NCBI RefSeq assembly: GCF_000284295.1
Contig: NC_017093.1
Location: 1,488,001 to 1,552,000, forward strand
DNA: 64,000 nt
From: Actinoplanes missouriensis 431
Lineage (GTDB): Bacteria; Actinomycetota; Actinomycetes; Mycobacteriales; Micromonosporaceae
Reading direction: 5' to 3'
A model generated the notes under the pieces. That model saw nothing but the letters and a program-made list of their open reading frames with translations, was not told the DNA's origin and searched no databases. Shown piece by piece: positions 10,088 through 19,507 of this stretch; position 1 is the first letter of the stretch, and each line of letters begins with the position of its first letter. The position numbers and the translations under genes are program-made.

Positions 10088-10169
10088 GCCCCGTACCTTA
10101 GAGCCGGTCCGCACACGGATACGCCGTAGGGTGGAAGCCCACCGACGGACGACGTGAGGGGGCGGCTCA

Positions 10170-10367
10170 ATGCCGTGGAGTTGGCGGTACGAGGACGTCG
10201 ACGGCAAGCCCGTCGAAGGACCGGCCGAGACGTTCAGCAGCCAGGCGGACGCCGAGTCCTGGATCGGGCAGGAGTGGCGGCAGCTGCAGGGCGCCGGCGT
10301 CAGCACGGTCGTGCTGGTCGAGGACGACCGGGTCGACTATCAGATGAGTCTGCTGCCGGCGGACTGA
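10170..10367 (+). CDS. Conserved small protein, 65 aa
   Basis: ATG at 10170 behind GAGGGGGCGG. The acidic, Trp-rich protein begins MPWSWRYEDVDG and ends YQMSLLPAD. I recognise it as a conserved actinobacterial small protein of unknown role, with no metal motif or membrane segment. The next gene (M50 protease) starts 1 nt after its stop, so the two form one transcription unit. Confidence 0.8.
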   Translation: MPWSWRYEDVDGKPVEGPAETFSSQADAESWIGQEWRQLQGAGVSTVVLVEDDRVDYQMSLLPAD

Positions 10368-10368
10368 C

Positions 10369-11196
10369 GTGACTTACGAACCGGTCTACACCCGGACACC
10401 GCGCAACGCGTTCATCCCGAGCCCGGTGTTCGTCGGGATCGTCGCGGTCTTCGCGGTCAGCGGCTTCATGACGTGGAGCCGCTTCGGCAACGTCAAGATC
10501 GACGTCTTCTTCTTCGTCATCTCGGGCTGGATCATCTCGCTCTGCCTGCATGAGTACGCGCATGCGGTCACCGGGTACTTCTCCGGCGACCTGAGCGTGG
10601 CCGACCGGGGTTACCTGCGGCTCAACCCGTTGAAGTACACGCACCCGCTGCTCTCCATCGTGCTGCCGGTGATCGTGGTGATCCTCGGCGGCATCGGCCT
10701 GCCCGGTGGCGCGGTCTGGGTCGATCATCGGTACATCCGCAGCCGGCTCAAGGACTCGCTGATCAGCGCGGCCGGACCACTGACCAACGTGGTCCTCGCG
10801 CTGATCGTGGCAGTGCCGTTCCTGGCCGGGATGGCGCCCGAGCTGTCCCCGACGGTCTCCGGGCAGTACAACCTGAGCAGCGCGGACCACCTGGAGTTCT
10901 GGGCGGCGCTGGCGCTGATCGCGTTCCTGCAGGTGACCGCGAGCGTGCTGAACTTCCTGCCGGTGCCCGGCCTGGACGGCGGCAGCATCATCTCGCCGTG
11001 GTTCAGCCCGGCCTACCAGCGTGCCTGGAACCTCGTCGCGCCCTGGGGCTTCCTCCTGCTGTTCCTGCTGCTGTGGCAGACACAGGTGGGCGACTACTTC
11101 TACGAGCTGGTGAACTGGCTGGCCGGGCTGATCAACGTGGATCCGTGGCTCTACGCCCTCGGATTCGACCTGATGCGGTTCTGGAGCAGTAGCTAA
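10369..11196 (+). CDS. Site-2-type membrane metalloprotease (M50)
   Basis: 275 aa polytopic protein of the M50 family, which cleaves substrates within the membrane. Zinc site HEYAH (H61, E62, H65) lies in a transmembrane helix, and the second motif FLPVPGLDGG supplies the third ligand Asp. About five to six hydrophobic segments are visible. There is no PDZ domain, so it belongs to the compact rhomboid-like S2P group rather than the RseP type. GTG start at 10369, 1 nt after the upstream stop. The stop TAA overlaps the TAG of the convergent aldo/keto reductase (CTAA at 11193-11196). Confidence 0.9.
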   Translation: MTYEPVYTRTPRNAFIPSPVFVGIVAVFAVSGFMTWSRFGNVKIDVFFFVISGWIISLCLHEYAHAVTGYFSGDLSVADRGYLRLNPLKYTHPLLSIVLPVIVVILGGIGLPGGAVWVDHRYIRSRLKDSLISAAGPLTNVVLALIVAVPFLAGMAPELSPTVSGQYNLSSADHLEFWAALALIAFLQVTASVLNFLPVPGLDGGSIISPWFSPAYQRAWNLVAPWGFLLLFLLLWQTQVGDYFYELVNWLAGLINVDPWLYALGFDLMRFWSSS

Positions 11197-12191
11197 GGTC
11201 GGTTCGCGGGGCTGGACGTCAGCGACGGGTCACGGGTCACGACCGGATCCAGGATCTCGTCGATCGCCTTCATCAGGCCGGCGTCCAGCTCCACCCCGGA
11301 GGCCTTCACGTTGTCCCGGACCTGCTCGGGCCGGGACGCCCCGATGATCGCCGCGGAGACGTTGGGGTTCTGCAGCACCCACGCGACGCCGAGCTGCGCC
11401 ATGGTGAGACCGGCCTGCTCGGCGAGCGGCTGCAGGCGTGCCACCGCGTTCAGCACGTCGTCCTCCAGCCAGCGGGCGATGAACCCGGCGCCGGATTTCT
11501 CGTCGGTGGCCCGCGACCCGGCCGGCGGCTGCTGACCCGCCTTGTACTTACCGGTCAGCACACCCTGCGCCAGCGGCGACCAGACGATCTGACCGAGGCC
11601 GAGCTCCTCCGACGCCGGCACCACCTCGGCCTCGATGACCCGCCACAGCATCGAGTACTGCGGCTGGTTCGACACCAGGCGGATCTTCAGCTCGTCGGCG
11701 AGCGGCTTCGCGGCCCGGATCTCGGCGGCGGTCCACTCGGAGACCCCGATGTAGTGCGCCTTGCCGCGGTGCACCACGTCGGCGAACGCCTCCATGGTCT
11801 CCTCCAGCGGCGTGTGGTGGTCGAACCGGTGCGCCTGGTAGAGGTCGACGTACTCGGTGCCGAGCCTGCGCAGGGACCCGTCGATCGACTCCATGATGTG
11901 CTTGCGGGACAGTCCGCTGTCGTTCGCGCCCGGGCCGGTCCGCCAGTAGACCTTCGTGAAGATCTCCAGGCCTTCCCGGCGCTCGTCCTTCAGCGCCCGG
12001 CCCAGCACCTCCTCGGCGCGGGTGCCGGCGTAGACGTCGGCCGTGTCGAACGTGGTGATGCCCTCGTCGAGGGCCGCGCGCACACAGGCGAGCGCGGCCT
12101 CCTCCTCGACCTGGGAACCGTGGGTGATCCAGTTGCCGTAGGCGATCTCGCTGACGAGCAGGCCGGAACGGCCGAGATGACGGTGCTTCAT
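11193..12191 (-). CDS. Aldo/keto reductase
   Basis: NADPH-dependent oxidoreductase with a TIM-barrel fold, 332 aa. The catalytic tetrad is visible as D49 and Y54 (FDTADVYAGT), K80 (FTKVYW) and H121 (LYQAHRFD). The C-terminal NADPH-binding stretch includes AAIIGASRPEQVRDN. Sequence style matches the potassium-channel-beta-subunit-like branch; substrate unknown. It sits 9 nt after the WG-repeat gene in the same direction and is convergent with the M50 protease with overlapping stops. Confidence 0.92.
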   Translation of the reverse strand: MKHRHLGRSGLLVSEIAYGNWITHGSQVEEEAALACVRAALDEGITTFDTADVYAGTRAEEVLGRALKDERREGLEIFTKVYWRTGPGANDSGLSRKHIMESIDGSLRRLGTEYVDLYQAHRFDHHTPLEETMEAFADVVHRGKAHYIGVSEWTAAEIRAAKPLADELKIRLVSNQPQYSMLWRVIEAEVVPASEELGLGQIVWSPLAQGVLTGKYKAGQQPPAGSRATDEKSGAGFIARWLEDDVLNAVARLQPLAEQAGLTMAQLGVAWVLQNPNVSAAIIGASRPEQVRDNVKASGVELDAGLMKAIDEILDPVVTRDPSLTSSPANRP

Positions 12192-12200
12192 CTTTTCGTT

Positions 12201-15200
12201 CTACAGCACCGGACGGGCCTCGTCCTCGATCGCCGCCGCGGCCGCCGCCCGGTCCGGGTGTGTCATCTCGGTCAGCGGCTCGCCCGCGCGGTTCAGCGCA
12301 CCCCACTGACCTGCTGCGTCGCGCACCAGGAACGCCGACGGGTGGATCACCACGGCCGCCCAGGTGGGCTCGATCACCAGTTGCCCGGTCCGGTCCAGCA
12401 CACCGAAGCCGTCACCCGCGTCGACCACCGCGAGCCCGTCGCCGGTGAAGCCGTCGATCGCGCCGCCCACGTGCAGCGAAGTCGCGAACGCCGGCCAGCG
12501 CGGCGGCACCGCGACCCGGCCGGTACGGTCGATCCCGCCCCAGACGCCGTCCTGCCGGATCAGCGCCATCCCGCGCCGGAACGGCCGGGCCTCCTCGAAC
12601 TCGCCGGGCACCACGGTGTGACCCTGCCGGTTCACCGCGAACCAGCCGCCCTCCGGCTGCCGGGACACCCAGGCGAGGCCCTCGGCGAACGGTCCGGCCG
12701 CGAGATAGCCCTCGTCCGCGCTGATCACGACGGTTCCGGACGGGTCGATCAGCTCCCAGGCCGGCGCATCGGGGCGGCGCACCCACGCCAGGCCCTCGGC
12801 GAACGGCTGGACCTCGGCGTAGCGCGGTTCGACGGCTGCCGCGTACCCCCAGAGGCCGGTGCCGTCGTCGGGCAGCGGCATCGGCGCCGCGGGGAGGCCG
12901 AGCAGCTCGTCACGGGTCCGCGGGTAGGGACCCCAGTTGCTGGAGTTGGTCTTCTGGGCGATCGTGTCGAGGGCCAGCTCGATCCGCTCCACCAGGTCGG
13001 GATCACCGCCCTGCCGCACGTCGAGGGCGTGCTCGAAGTGGTTCACGGCCTCCAGGAACCGCCCCTGCTCGAACGCCGAGCGCCCGGCGAGCTCCAAGAT
13101 CTCAGCCCGCACCCGCGACGGCAGCTCGACCGAATCCGCCCGCGCGTAGAGCCGGTCGGCCTCGGCGAAGTCACCCCGGTACTGCAGCACCTGCGCGAGC
13201 CGCGCCTGCGCGATCGAAACCGGTCGCAACTCCCCGCTGGCCTCAGCGTGCCGCAACGCCTCACGCCCATCGGCGAGTGCGTCGTCCAGCTCGCCGAGGA
13301 CACGCGAGACCACCGCGCGCAGGCTCAGCAGCCCGGCCCGGACGTTGTCACGCTCGGCGAATTCGAGGCGGTCGGTGAGCCGATCGATCAGATCCCACAG
13401 CCGGTCCGGCTCATCGACCTGCTCACGCAGCGTTTGCGGGTCGAAGGTCCACGGGAAGGACGCCAAAATCTGCTCGGGGTCAGCCCGCCGCCTTTCGGCG
13501 CCGGCTCGTTGGTCACGACGCTGCCGCACTCTGGGTACGGGGGGAGCCAGCTCACCGACAGCCTGATCGCTCTCGGGCAGCGGGGTGGGGGTCGCCTCTG
13601 CTTCGCCCGTCGTGGGGTGGATCGGTTCGGTGGCGTCGGGCTCGGGGGTTTCCGGCTCGGGCGTGTCCGTTTCTGATTCGTTGAGGGTTGGTTCGGGGTC
13701 CTCGCTCGGTGCCGGGATCAGGGCGTCGAGGGGGGCGGTCTCCTCGTCGGGGAGCGTCCCGGCCAGTGAGGTGGTGATGACGACGGTGGCGGGCTCGTCG
13801 ATCTCGGGTGTGGCGAGGAGTTCGGTCGCGGGTTCCTCGATGAGTTCGGTGACGGGTGCCGTGACGGGTTCCGTGACGGGTTCCGTGATGAGTTCGGTGG
13901 CCGGTTCCGCGATGAGTTCTGTTTTCGGTTCCACGATCAGCGCCGTGGGAGGTTCCTCGATCGGCTCAGTGGCGGGTTCGAGGATGAGTTCGGTCGCGGG
14001 TTCGTCGATCAGGGCCGTGGGCGGTTCCACGATCAGCTCGGTGGCCGGTTCCACGATCGGCTCGGTGGCCGGTTCCACGATCAGCTCGGTGGCGGGGTCC
14101 TCGATCGGCTCGGTGACCGGCTCGTCCGTGTCGGGCTGCCCGCCGAACGACTGGAAGTCAGCGAAAGGCTGGTCATAGCCCAGATCGTCGTCGGCCTCCG
14201 CCTGGAGCAGCGTCTCCGTGACGGGTTCTTCGGCCGGAAGGATCTCGATCTCGGGGAGTTCCTCAGCGACGAGCGCCTCTTCAGCAACCGGTTCCGCCGC
14301 AGCCTCGTGGGGGAATGGCTCCTCGGTGAGAACGTGGAGGACCGTCAGTTCCGCTTCCGGCTCGTAGACCGGTTCCTCAAGGACCGGTTCCTCAAGGACG
14401 GGCTCGTCAAGGACCAGTTCGTCGGCGACGGGTTCGTCGGCGGCCAATTCGTCGGCGACGGGTTCGTCAACGACCAGTTCCTCAGCCACCGGCTCTTCAA
14501 CGGCCAGCTCTTCGGCGACCGGCTCTTCGGCGGCCGGGTCTTCGACGGCCAGTTCCTCGGCGACCGGCTCTTCGACGGCCACTTCCTCGGCGACGACGAC
14601 CTCGGCGACCGGCTCCTCGGTGGCCTCTTCCGCGACCTCTTCGGTGGTCTCCAGGGCAGGCGCGAACCAGCCCTGCGGCCGTACCTCGGTAGCCGCCTCC
14701 GCCTCGGCCTCCACCGGCTCGGCTTCTGCTTCGGGCACGGGCGTGGTAGCCCCGAGCCCACTCATCGACAGCAGCCAGCCGAGACCGTGCGGCTCTTCGG
14801 GCTCCGGCTCCTCGGCACGGTCGGATTCCTCGGGCCGGGCGTGCGCCGCCGGCCGCGGTTCCACCGGTGCGGCAGGCGCTTCGGCAGCCTCCTCGTAGGG
14901 CGCGGCATGCGCACCACCCGGCCGCGTCTCGATCACCTGGGTGTGCTCGAAGTCCCGCTCAGGCGCGACCGCCGGACCGGCCAGGTCCGCCCGGCGCACG
15001 TCGATCGGCTGCGTGCTCTCCTCACCCACGACGGGACCCGGCTCGACACCCACAGTCCCGGAGACCGGCGTGATCGGCTCCCCGCCCACAACGTGCTGCG
15101 ACTCGCCCTCAGCCCCCGGCACCACCGGAACCGCACCATGCCCGAACGGCCCGGACACCGGCTGCACGGCCGGCCCGGATACCGGTTGCACGGCCGGCCC

Positions 15201-16751
15201 GGACACCGGCTGCACGGGCGGGTACACCGCCGCGGGGGGCGCGACCGGCTGCGGCGGAGTCATGCGCGTGGGCTGCGCGGCCGGCCGCGACGGGGCCGGC
15301 GCGTTCCGCTCCGGGGGCACCGGGCGGAGATCGAACGGTGCTTCCGGAGTCCGGCCGTCACGCGCAGAGCGGCGGTCATCGGAGTACGCGGGGAACGCCT
15401 CAGGCGGCGCAGGCCGCGCACTGCCATAGGTGGGACCCGACGGTGACACCGGTCCGGACACCGGCCGACCCTGCTGGTCGGGCATAGGGCGACCGTGCTG
15501 CTCGGGCATGGGACGACCGTGCTGCTCGGGCATCGGGCGACCGTGCTGGTCCGGCTGGGGACGACCGTGCGGGTCCGGCATGGGGGCAGGCCACGGGGCG
15601 CGCTGATCCGATGCGGGGCGACGGTTCGGAAGGCCGGAATCGCGGTATCCGGGTTCCTGCGGCGGCCGGCCATAACCAGCGGGCGGCACAGGCCCAGCAG
15701 GCGCACCCGACGGCATGGGCGCACCGGGCGACATGGGACCAGAACCGGGCGGCACAGGCCCGCTGAAGCGACCCTGCGGACCCTGCCCATGCCGGCCATC
15801 CCCGTGCGGCGGCACCGGCCCACCCGCCTGCTGCGGCGGCCCCTGAGTGCCCCCATACGGCGGCACCGGCCCACGACCAGCACCCTGAGGCGGCATCGGA
15901 GCAGGTGGAACGGCTGCCGGCGGCACAGCTCCAGGCGGCACGGAACCACCCGGACCATCCGGACGATTCCCATAGGTCTGAGGCGGCATCGCCTCGCGCC
16001 CCCACGGCCCACCCTCAGCCGGCCGAGGAGACCCATAGTGACCCGGCTGTCCAGACCCGTGCTGTCCAGACCCATGCTGCCCGGCCACGTGCTGCCCAGG
16101 CGCGTGCTGCCCCGGACCACCGTGCCGAGGCCCATCCTGCTGAGGAGAGCCGTGCTGAGGCGCACCGTGCTGAGGAGAGCCGTACTGTCCGGACCCGGGA
16201 CCAGGACCGGGGCCCTGCGCCATCCCAGGCTGCCTGTACACCGGCCCCCCACGCCGCGGCTCCGGCCCTCCAGCCGACCGCGACCAATCTTCAGCGAACC
16301 GCTCCTGCACCCGAGCAGGCCGATTCCACGACGGCTCCTCCCGGGGCCCCCGTGGTTCCTCGGGCCACGTAGGCGCCGGAACCGGCGCCGGCCCGACCGT
16401 GGCACGCCCCCGCCCACGCCCGTCACCACCAGGACTGACCGGCGCCGAGCTGATCGGCATCCCACTGACGGGCACCCCGCTGACCGGCACGCCACTCATC
16501 GGGACACCACTCATGGGCACGCCACTCATCGGTACGCCATTGACCGGAACACCACTGGTGGGCGCACCGCTGGCCGGCGCCGCGCTTCCCTGGGACGCCT
16601 CGTAGACCGGTGTGTGCACGGCCTTCCGGCGTCCCGGGTCACCCGGATAACGCTGGCCCGGGAGCGGCGCCCACTCCCAGGTGATCTCGTAGACCCACGC
16701 CGGTTCGTCGTCCCAGCTGTCCGGACCCGGCCGGGAGCTCCAACCGTTCAT
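12201..16751 (-). CDS. Giant proline-rich, acidic-repeat, TPR and WG-repeat protein
   Basis: 1516 aa from ATG 16751 (a TTG 33 nt upstream is also open). Order of regions: a short Trp-rich N-terminal motif (WVYEITWEWAPLPG); a low-complexity Pro/Gly/His/Gln part with repeats such as GVPMS and PMPEQHGR; a very acidic part built of EEPVAEELAV-like repeats; an EPATELIVEP-like repeat tract; a basic RRDQRAGAERRRADP patch; a helical TPR-like region (about 1130-1280); and about six WG-type beta repeats to the end (GLWGYAAAVEPR, FAEGLAWV). No signal peptide or membrane helix. The TPR and WG parts suggest a protein-interaction scaffold; function unknown. Confidence 0.85.
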   Translation of the reverse strand: MNGWSSRPGPDSWDDEPAWVYEITWEWAPLPGQRYPGDPGRRKAVHTPVYEASQGSAAPASGAPTSGVPVNGVPMSGVPMSGVPMSGVPVSGVPVSGMPISSAPVSPGGDGRGRGRATVGPAPVPAPTWPEEPRGPREEPSWNRPARVQERFAEDWSRSAGGPEPRRGGPVYRQPGMAQGPGPGPGSGQYGSPQHGAPQHGSPQQDGPRHGGPGQHAPGQHVAGQHGSGQHGSGQPGHYGSPRPAEGGPWGREAMPPQTYGNRPDGPGGSVPPGAVPPAAVPPAPMPPQGAGRGPVPPYGGTQGPPQQAGGPVPPHGDGRHGQGPQGRFSGPVPPGSGPMSPGAPMPSGAPAGPVPPAGYGRPPQEPGYRDSGLPNRRPASDQRAPWPAPMPDPHGRPQPDQHGRPMPEQHGRPMPEQHGRPMPDQQGRPVSGPVSPSGPTYGSARPAPPEAFPAYSDDRRSARDGRTPEAPFDLRPVPPERNAPAPSRPAAQPTRMTPPQPVAPPAAVYPPVQPVSGPAVQPVSGPAVQPVSGPFGHGAVPVVPGAEGESQHVVGGEPITPVSGTVGVEPGPVVGEESTQPIDVRRADLAGPAVAPERDFEHTQVIETRPGGAHAAPYEEAAEAPAAPVEPRPAAHARPEESDRAEEPEPEEPHGLGWLLSMSGLGATTPVPEAEAEPVEAEAEAATEVRPQGWFAPALETTEEVAEEATEEPVAEVVVAEEVAVEEPVAEELAVEDPAAEEPVAEELAVEEPVAEELVVDEPVADELAADEPVADELVLDEPVLEEPVLEEPVYEPEAELTVLHVLTEEPFPHEAAAEPVAEEALVAEELPEIEILPAEEPVTETLLQAEADDDLGYDQPFADFQSFGGQPDTDEPVTEPIEDPATELIVEPATEPIVEPATELIVEPPTALIDEPATELILEPATEPIEEPPTALIVEPKTELIAEPATELITEPVTEPVTAPVTELIEEPATELLATPEIDEPATVVITTSLAGTLPDEETAPLDALIPAPSEDPEPTLNESETDTPEPETPEPDATEPIHPTTGEAEATPTPLPESDQAVGELAPPVPRVRQRRDQRAGAERRRADPEQILASFPWTFDPQTLREQVDEPDRLWDLIDRLTDRLEFAERDNVRAGLLSLRAVVSRVLGELDDALADGREALRHAEASGELRPVSIAQARLAQVLQYRGDFAEADRLYARADSVELPSRVRAEILELAGRSAFEQGRFLEAVNHFEHALDVRQGGDPDLVERIELALDTIAQKTNSSNWGPYPRTRDELLGLPAAPMPLPDDGTGLWGYAAAVEPRYAEVQPFAEGLAWVRRPDAPAWELIDPSGTVVISADEGYLAAGPFAEGLAWVSRQPEGGWFAVNRQGHTVVPGEFEEARPFRRGMALIRQDGVWGGIDRTGRVAVPPRWPAFATSLHVGGAIDGFTGDGLAVVDAGDGFGVLDRTGQLVIEPTWAAVVIHPSAFLVRDAAGQWGALNRAGEPLTEMTHPDRAAAAAAIEDEARPVL

Positions 16752-16897
16752 CGGGCGGCCATCGGGCGGCCCGGCAGTTGGCAACTCTCCGTCACGGCGT
16801 ACTCCACCTTGTCCAAAATTCGTGCCGTGGGCGGCCGGGGACCGGGTTAGAGTCGCCCGGCTCCACTGCGGGGGGTTTTCGAAAGGAGATTAACGGC

Positions 16898-17758
16898 GTG
16901 GGCCGGATGGACGCCAGCGTGCTGACGATCTCTCGAATCGGTCCGTTCCGCAGCTCGGCCACTACTTTCGGTGTGCTTGTCGGGTCGGGTTTCCGGAGGT
17001 ACTCCACCTACCGGCAAGCCACCATAGCCGGATCGTTCACCAACATCGTCTTCGGCTTCCTGCGCTGCTCGGTGCTGCTGGCCCTGGCGGCGGGGGTGGC
17101 CGGGCAGCGACCGGCGGGATACGACCCGGAGCAGCTCGCGACCTACGTCTGGGTGGGGCAGGGGTTACTCGCGGTGATCGGCATCTGGGGCTGGACCGAG
17201 CTCGCCGAGCGGATCCGCAGCGGCGACATCGCAGCCGACCTGTTACGTCCGGTCTCCCCGGTGACCAGTTATCTCGCCGCTGACCTGGGCCGGGCGCTGC
17301 ATGCGATGCTCACCCGGTTCGGCCCGCCGCTGGTGGCCGGCGCGATCTTCTTCCCGTTGCATCTGCCGACGCGCTGGCAGACCGTTCCTCTCTTTCTGCT
17401 CTCGGTGATCCTGGCAGTGGTGATCTGCTTCGGCTGTCGTTATGTCGTCAATGCGACCGCCTACTGGCTGCAGGACGCCCGGGGCCCGATCACGCTCTGG
17501 ACGCTCGGCTCCGGTGTGCTGGGCGGGCTCTACTTCCCGTTGCGGCTGCTGCCGGACTGGTTCACCATCACGCTCTGGCTGGGCACGCCGCTGCCGAGCC
17601 TGCTGCAGGCGCCGCTCGACGTGATCGCCGAGCGGGACGGCCCCGCGCTGCAGGCCGGGCTGGTGGTGGTTCAGGCGTACTGGGCGGTGGTGGTTCTTGC
17701 TGTTGCCGCTTTCGTGCAGCGCCGCGCGGAGCGCAAGCTGGTGGTGCAGGGTGGGTGA
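16898..17758 (+). CDS. ABC-2 type exporter permease, first subunit
   Basis: 286 aa, with about six hydrophobic segments and the fold of ABC-2/DUF990 permeases. The GTG at 16898 has AAGGAG 9 nt upstream; the frame continues upstream without similarity. It overlaps the next permease gene by 8 nt, and an ATPase follows, giving a complete three-gene exporter (two different permeases and one ATPase). The cargo cannot be predicted; daunorubicin-type and lipid exporters share this layout. Confidence 0.9.
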   Translation: MGRMDASVLTISRIGPFRSSATTFGVLVGSGFRRYSTYRQATIAGSFTNIVFGFLRCSVLLALAAGVAGQRPAGYDPEQLATYVWVGQGLLAVIGIWGWTELAERIRSGDIAADLLRPVSPVTSYLAADLGRALHAMLTRFGPPLVAGAIFFPLHLPTRWQTVPLFLLSVILAVVICFGCRYVVNATAYWLQDARGPITLWTLGSGVLGGLYFPLRLLPDWFTITLWLGTPLPSLLQAPLDVIAERDGPALQAGLVVVQAYWAVVVLAVAAFVQRRAERKLVVQGG

Positions 17759-18551
17759 CCTGCTCGCCTACCGTGCCCTGTTCGGCGCGCAGGCCCGCTC
17801 GGTGCTCATGTACCGCACGTCGTTCCTGGTCGAGCTGCTCGGCAACATGGGCGCCACGGTCTTCGACGTGATCACGGTGGTGGTGCTGTTCCGGGCGGCG
17901 CCGCAGGTGGGCGGTTTCACCCTGGCCGAGGCGGTGCTCACGGTGGGGCTCAGCTCGGCCGGTTTCGCTCTCGCGGACATGCTGGTCGGCAACGTGGACC
18001 GGCTCAAGGTCTATGTCCGAGCGGGGGCGCTCGACGCGGTGCTGGTCCGGCCGCTGCCGGCCCTGCCGCAACTGTTGCTGATGGACCTGCCGCTGCGGAA
18101 GGCGCTGCGCGTGGTCTTCGGGTTCGTCGTGCTCGGCGGGGCGCTCGCGATCAACGACATCGACTGGACGCCGGCCCGGATCGCGCTCGTCGCCGTGACT
18201 CCGCTCGCCGCGGCGGCCTTCTTCGGCTCGATCTTCGTGATCAGCGCGTCGATGGCGTTCTGGTGGGTCGAATCCGGCGAGATAGGGGCCGCTTTCACCT
18301 ACGGCGGCCGGGATTTCACCTCGTACCCGATCACGGTTTACGGCCCGTGGTTCCGCGGCCTCTTCGCGTACACGCTGGGCTTTGCCTTCGTCGCCTATCA
18401 GCCGGCGCTGGCGCTGCTCGGCCGGACCGATCCCCTGGGTCTGCCGGCCGTGGCCGGCTACCTTTCGCCGCTGGTGGCGCTCCCCGCGGTGATCATCGCC
18501 GCCGGGGTGTGGCGCACCGGCATCCGCCACTATCGGAGCACCGGCTCATGA
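17751..18551 (+). CDS. ABC-2 type exporter permease, second subunit
   Basis: 266 aa, about six membrane segments, related to the preceding permease (ABC-2 family). GTG at 17751 lies inside the end of the upstream gene, indicating coupled translation. The stop TGA overlaps the ATG of the ATPase gene (ATGA at 18548). Together the two permeases probably form a heterodimeric channel. Confidence 0.9.
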   Translation: MGDLLAYRALFGAQARSVLMYRTSFLVELLGNMGATVFDVITVVVLFRAAPQVGGFTLAEAVLTVGLSSAGFALADMLVGNVDRLKVYVRAGALDAVLVRPLPALPQLLLMDLPLRKALRVVFGFVVLGGALAINDIDWTPARIALVAVTPLAAAAFFGSIFVISASMAFWWVESGEIGAAFTYGGRDFTSYPITVYGPWFRGLFAYTLGFAFVAYQPALALLGRTDPLGLPAVAGYLSPLVALPAVIIAAGVWRTGIRHYRSTGS

Positions 18552-19507
18552 TCAAAATGCAGGATCTGAGAAAAGACTTCACGGTACGGGTCAAAGCCGG
18601 TCGATTCCGGAGGACGAAACGCGTCGTCCCCGCTGTGGACGGGATCAGTCTCCGGATCGACCGTGGGGAGATGGTCGGCTACATCGGCCCGAACGGCGCC
18701 GGGAAATCGACCACGCTCAAGATGCTGACCGGCGTGCTGATGCCGTCCTCGGGGGAGGTGTCGGTCTGCGGGCTGGCGCCGGTGCCGCAGCGCACCCGGC
18801 TGGCGCTGCGGATCGGCGTCGTCTTCGGGCAGCGCTCCCAGCTCTGGTGGGACCTGCCGCTGCGCGAGTCGTTCGGGCTGTTGCGGCACATCTACCGGGT
18901 GCCCGCCGAGGAGCACGCGGCCCGGTTGCGGCGCTGCCGTGCGCTGCTCGATCTGGACGAGTTCATGGACACCCCGGTACGGCAGTTGTCGCTCGGCCAG
19001 CGGATGCGCGGCGAGCTGACGGCGGCCCTGCTGCACGGCCCGGAGGTGCTGTTCCTGGACGAGCCGACGATCGGGCTCGACGTGGTGAGCAAGCAGGCGG
19101 TCCGCGCGTTCCTCGCCGACCTGGGCGCGAGCGGGGACGTGACGCTGGTACTCACCACGCACGATCTCGCCGACATCGAGCGGTTGTGCGAGCGGCTCGT
19201 GGTGATCGACCACGGGCGGGTGGTGCACGACGGGACGATCGAGGCGCTGCACGCGCGGTACGGGTCCCGCCGCAGTCTCGTGGCTGACCTGGAACGGCCA
19301 CTGCCCCTCGACTTCGAACTTCCCGGCGCGATCCTGACGACCGTCGAGGCGGGACGGCACCGGGCGACGTTCGCCCTGGAGTCGGCGAGCGCGGGCGCGG
19401 CCGTGGCGGCACTGGTGTCGGCCGTCGGCGTTCGTGACCTGTCGCTGCTGGAACCGGACATCGAGGACGTGGTGGCCAGGCTCTACACGTCTACCGATGT
19501 TCCATGA
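18548..19507 (+). CDS. ABC exporter ATP-binding protein
   Basis: 319 aa. Walker A GPNGAGKS at 47-54, signature LSLGQRMRGEL, Walker B VLFLDEPTIGLD and the H-loop in LTTHD are all intact. A C-terminal extension of about 90 residues after the nucleotide-binding domain is typical of ATPases paired with DUF990/ABC-2 permeases. It powers the two permeases upstream. Its 3' end overlaps the convergent XRE regulator gene by 17 nt. Confidence 0.93.
   Translation: MIKMQDLRKDFTVRVKAGRFRRTKRVVPAVDGISLRIDRGEMVGYIGPNGAGKSTTLKMLTGVLMPSSGEVSVCGLAPVPQRTRLALRIGVVFGQRSQLWWDLPLRESFGLLRHIYRVPAEEHAARLRRCRALLDLDEFMDTPVRQLSLGQRMRGELTAALLHGPEVLFLDEPTIGLDVVSKQAVRAFLADLGASGDVTLVLTTHDLADIERLCERLVVIDHGRVVHDGTIEALHARYGSRRSLVADLERPLPLDFELPGAILTTVEAGRHRATFALESASAGAAVAALVSAVGVRDLSLLEPDIEDVVARLYTSTDVP

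Noticed and set aside
10088..10169. Cobalamin riboswitch ahead of cobU-cobT
   Set aside because: Only 82 nt separate the divergent genes and a promoter hexamer lies 7 nt before the ATG, leaving no room for a B12 aptamer.
14307..16850. Long plus-strand frames opposite the giant WG-repeat gene
   Set aside because: They are repeats read in the wrong frame (Arg/His/Pro-rich) and have no ribosome sites; the minus-strand frame has recognisable TPR and WG domains.
16898..19507. Antibiotic biosynthetic cluster around the ABC-2 exporter
   Set aside because: No biosynthetic enzymes (PKS, NRPS, lanthipeptide or terpene genes) lie within the window.
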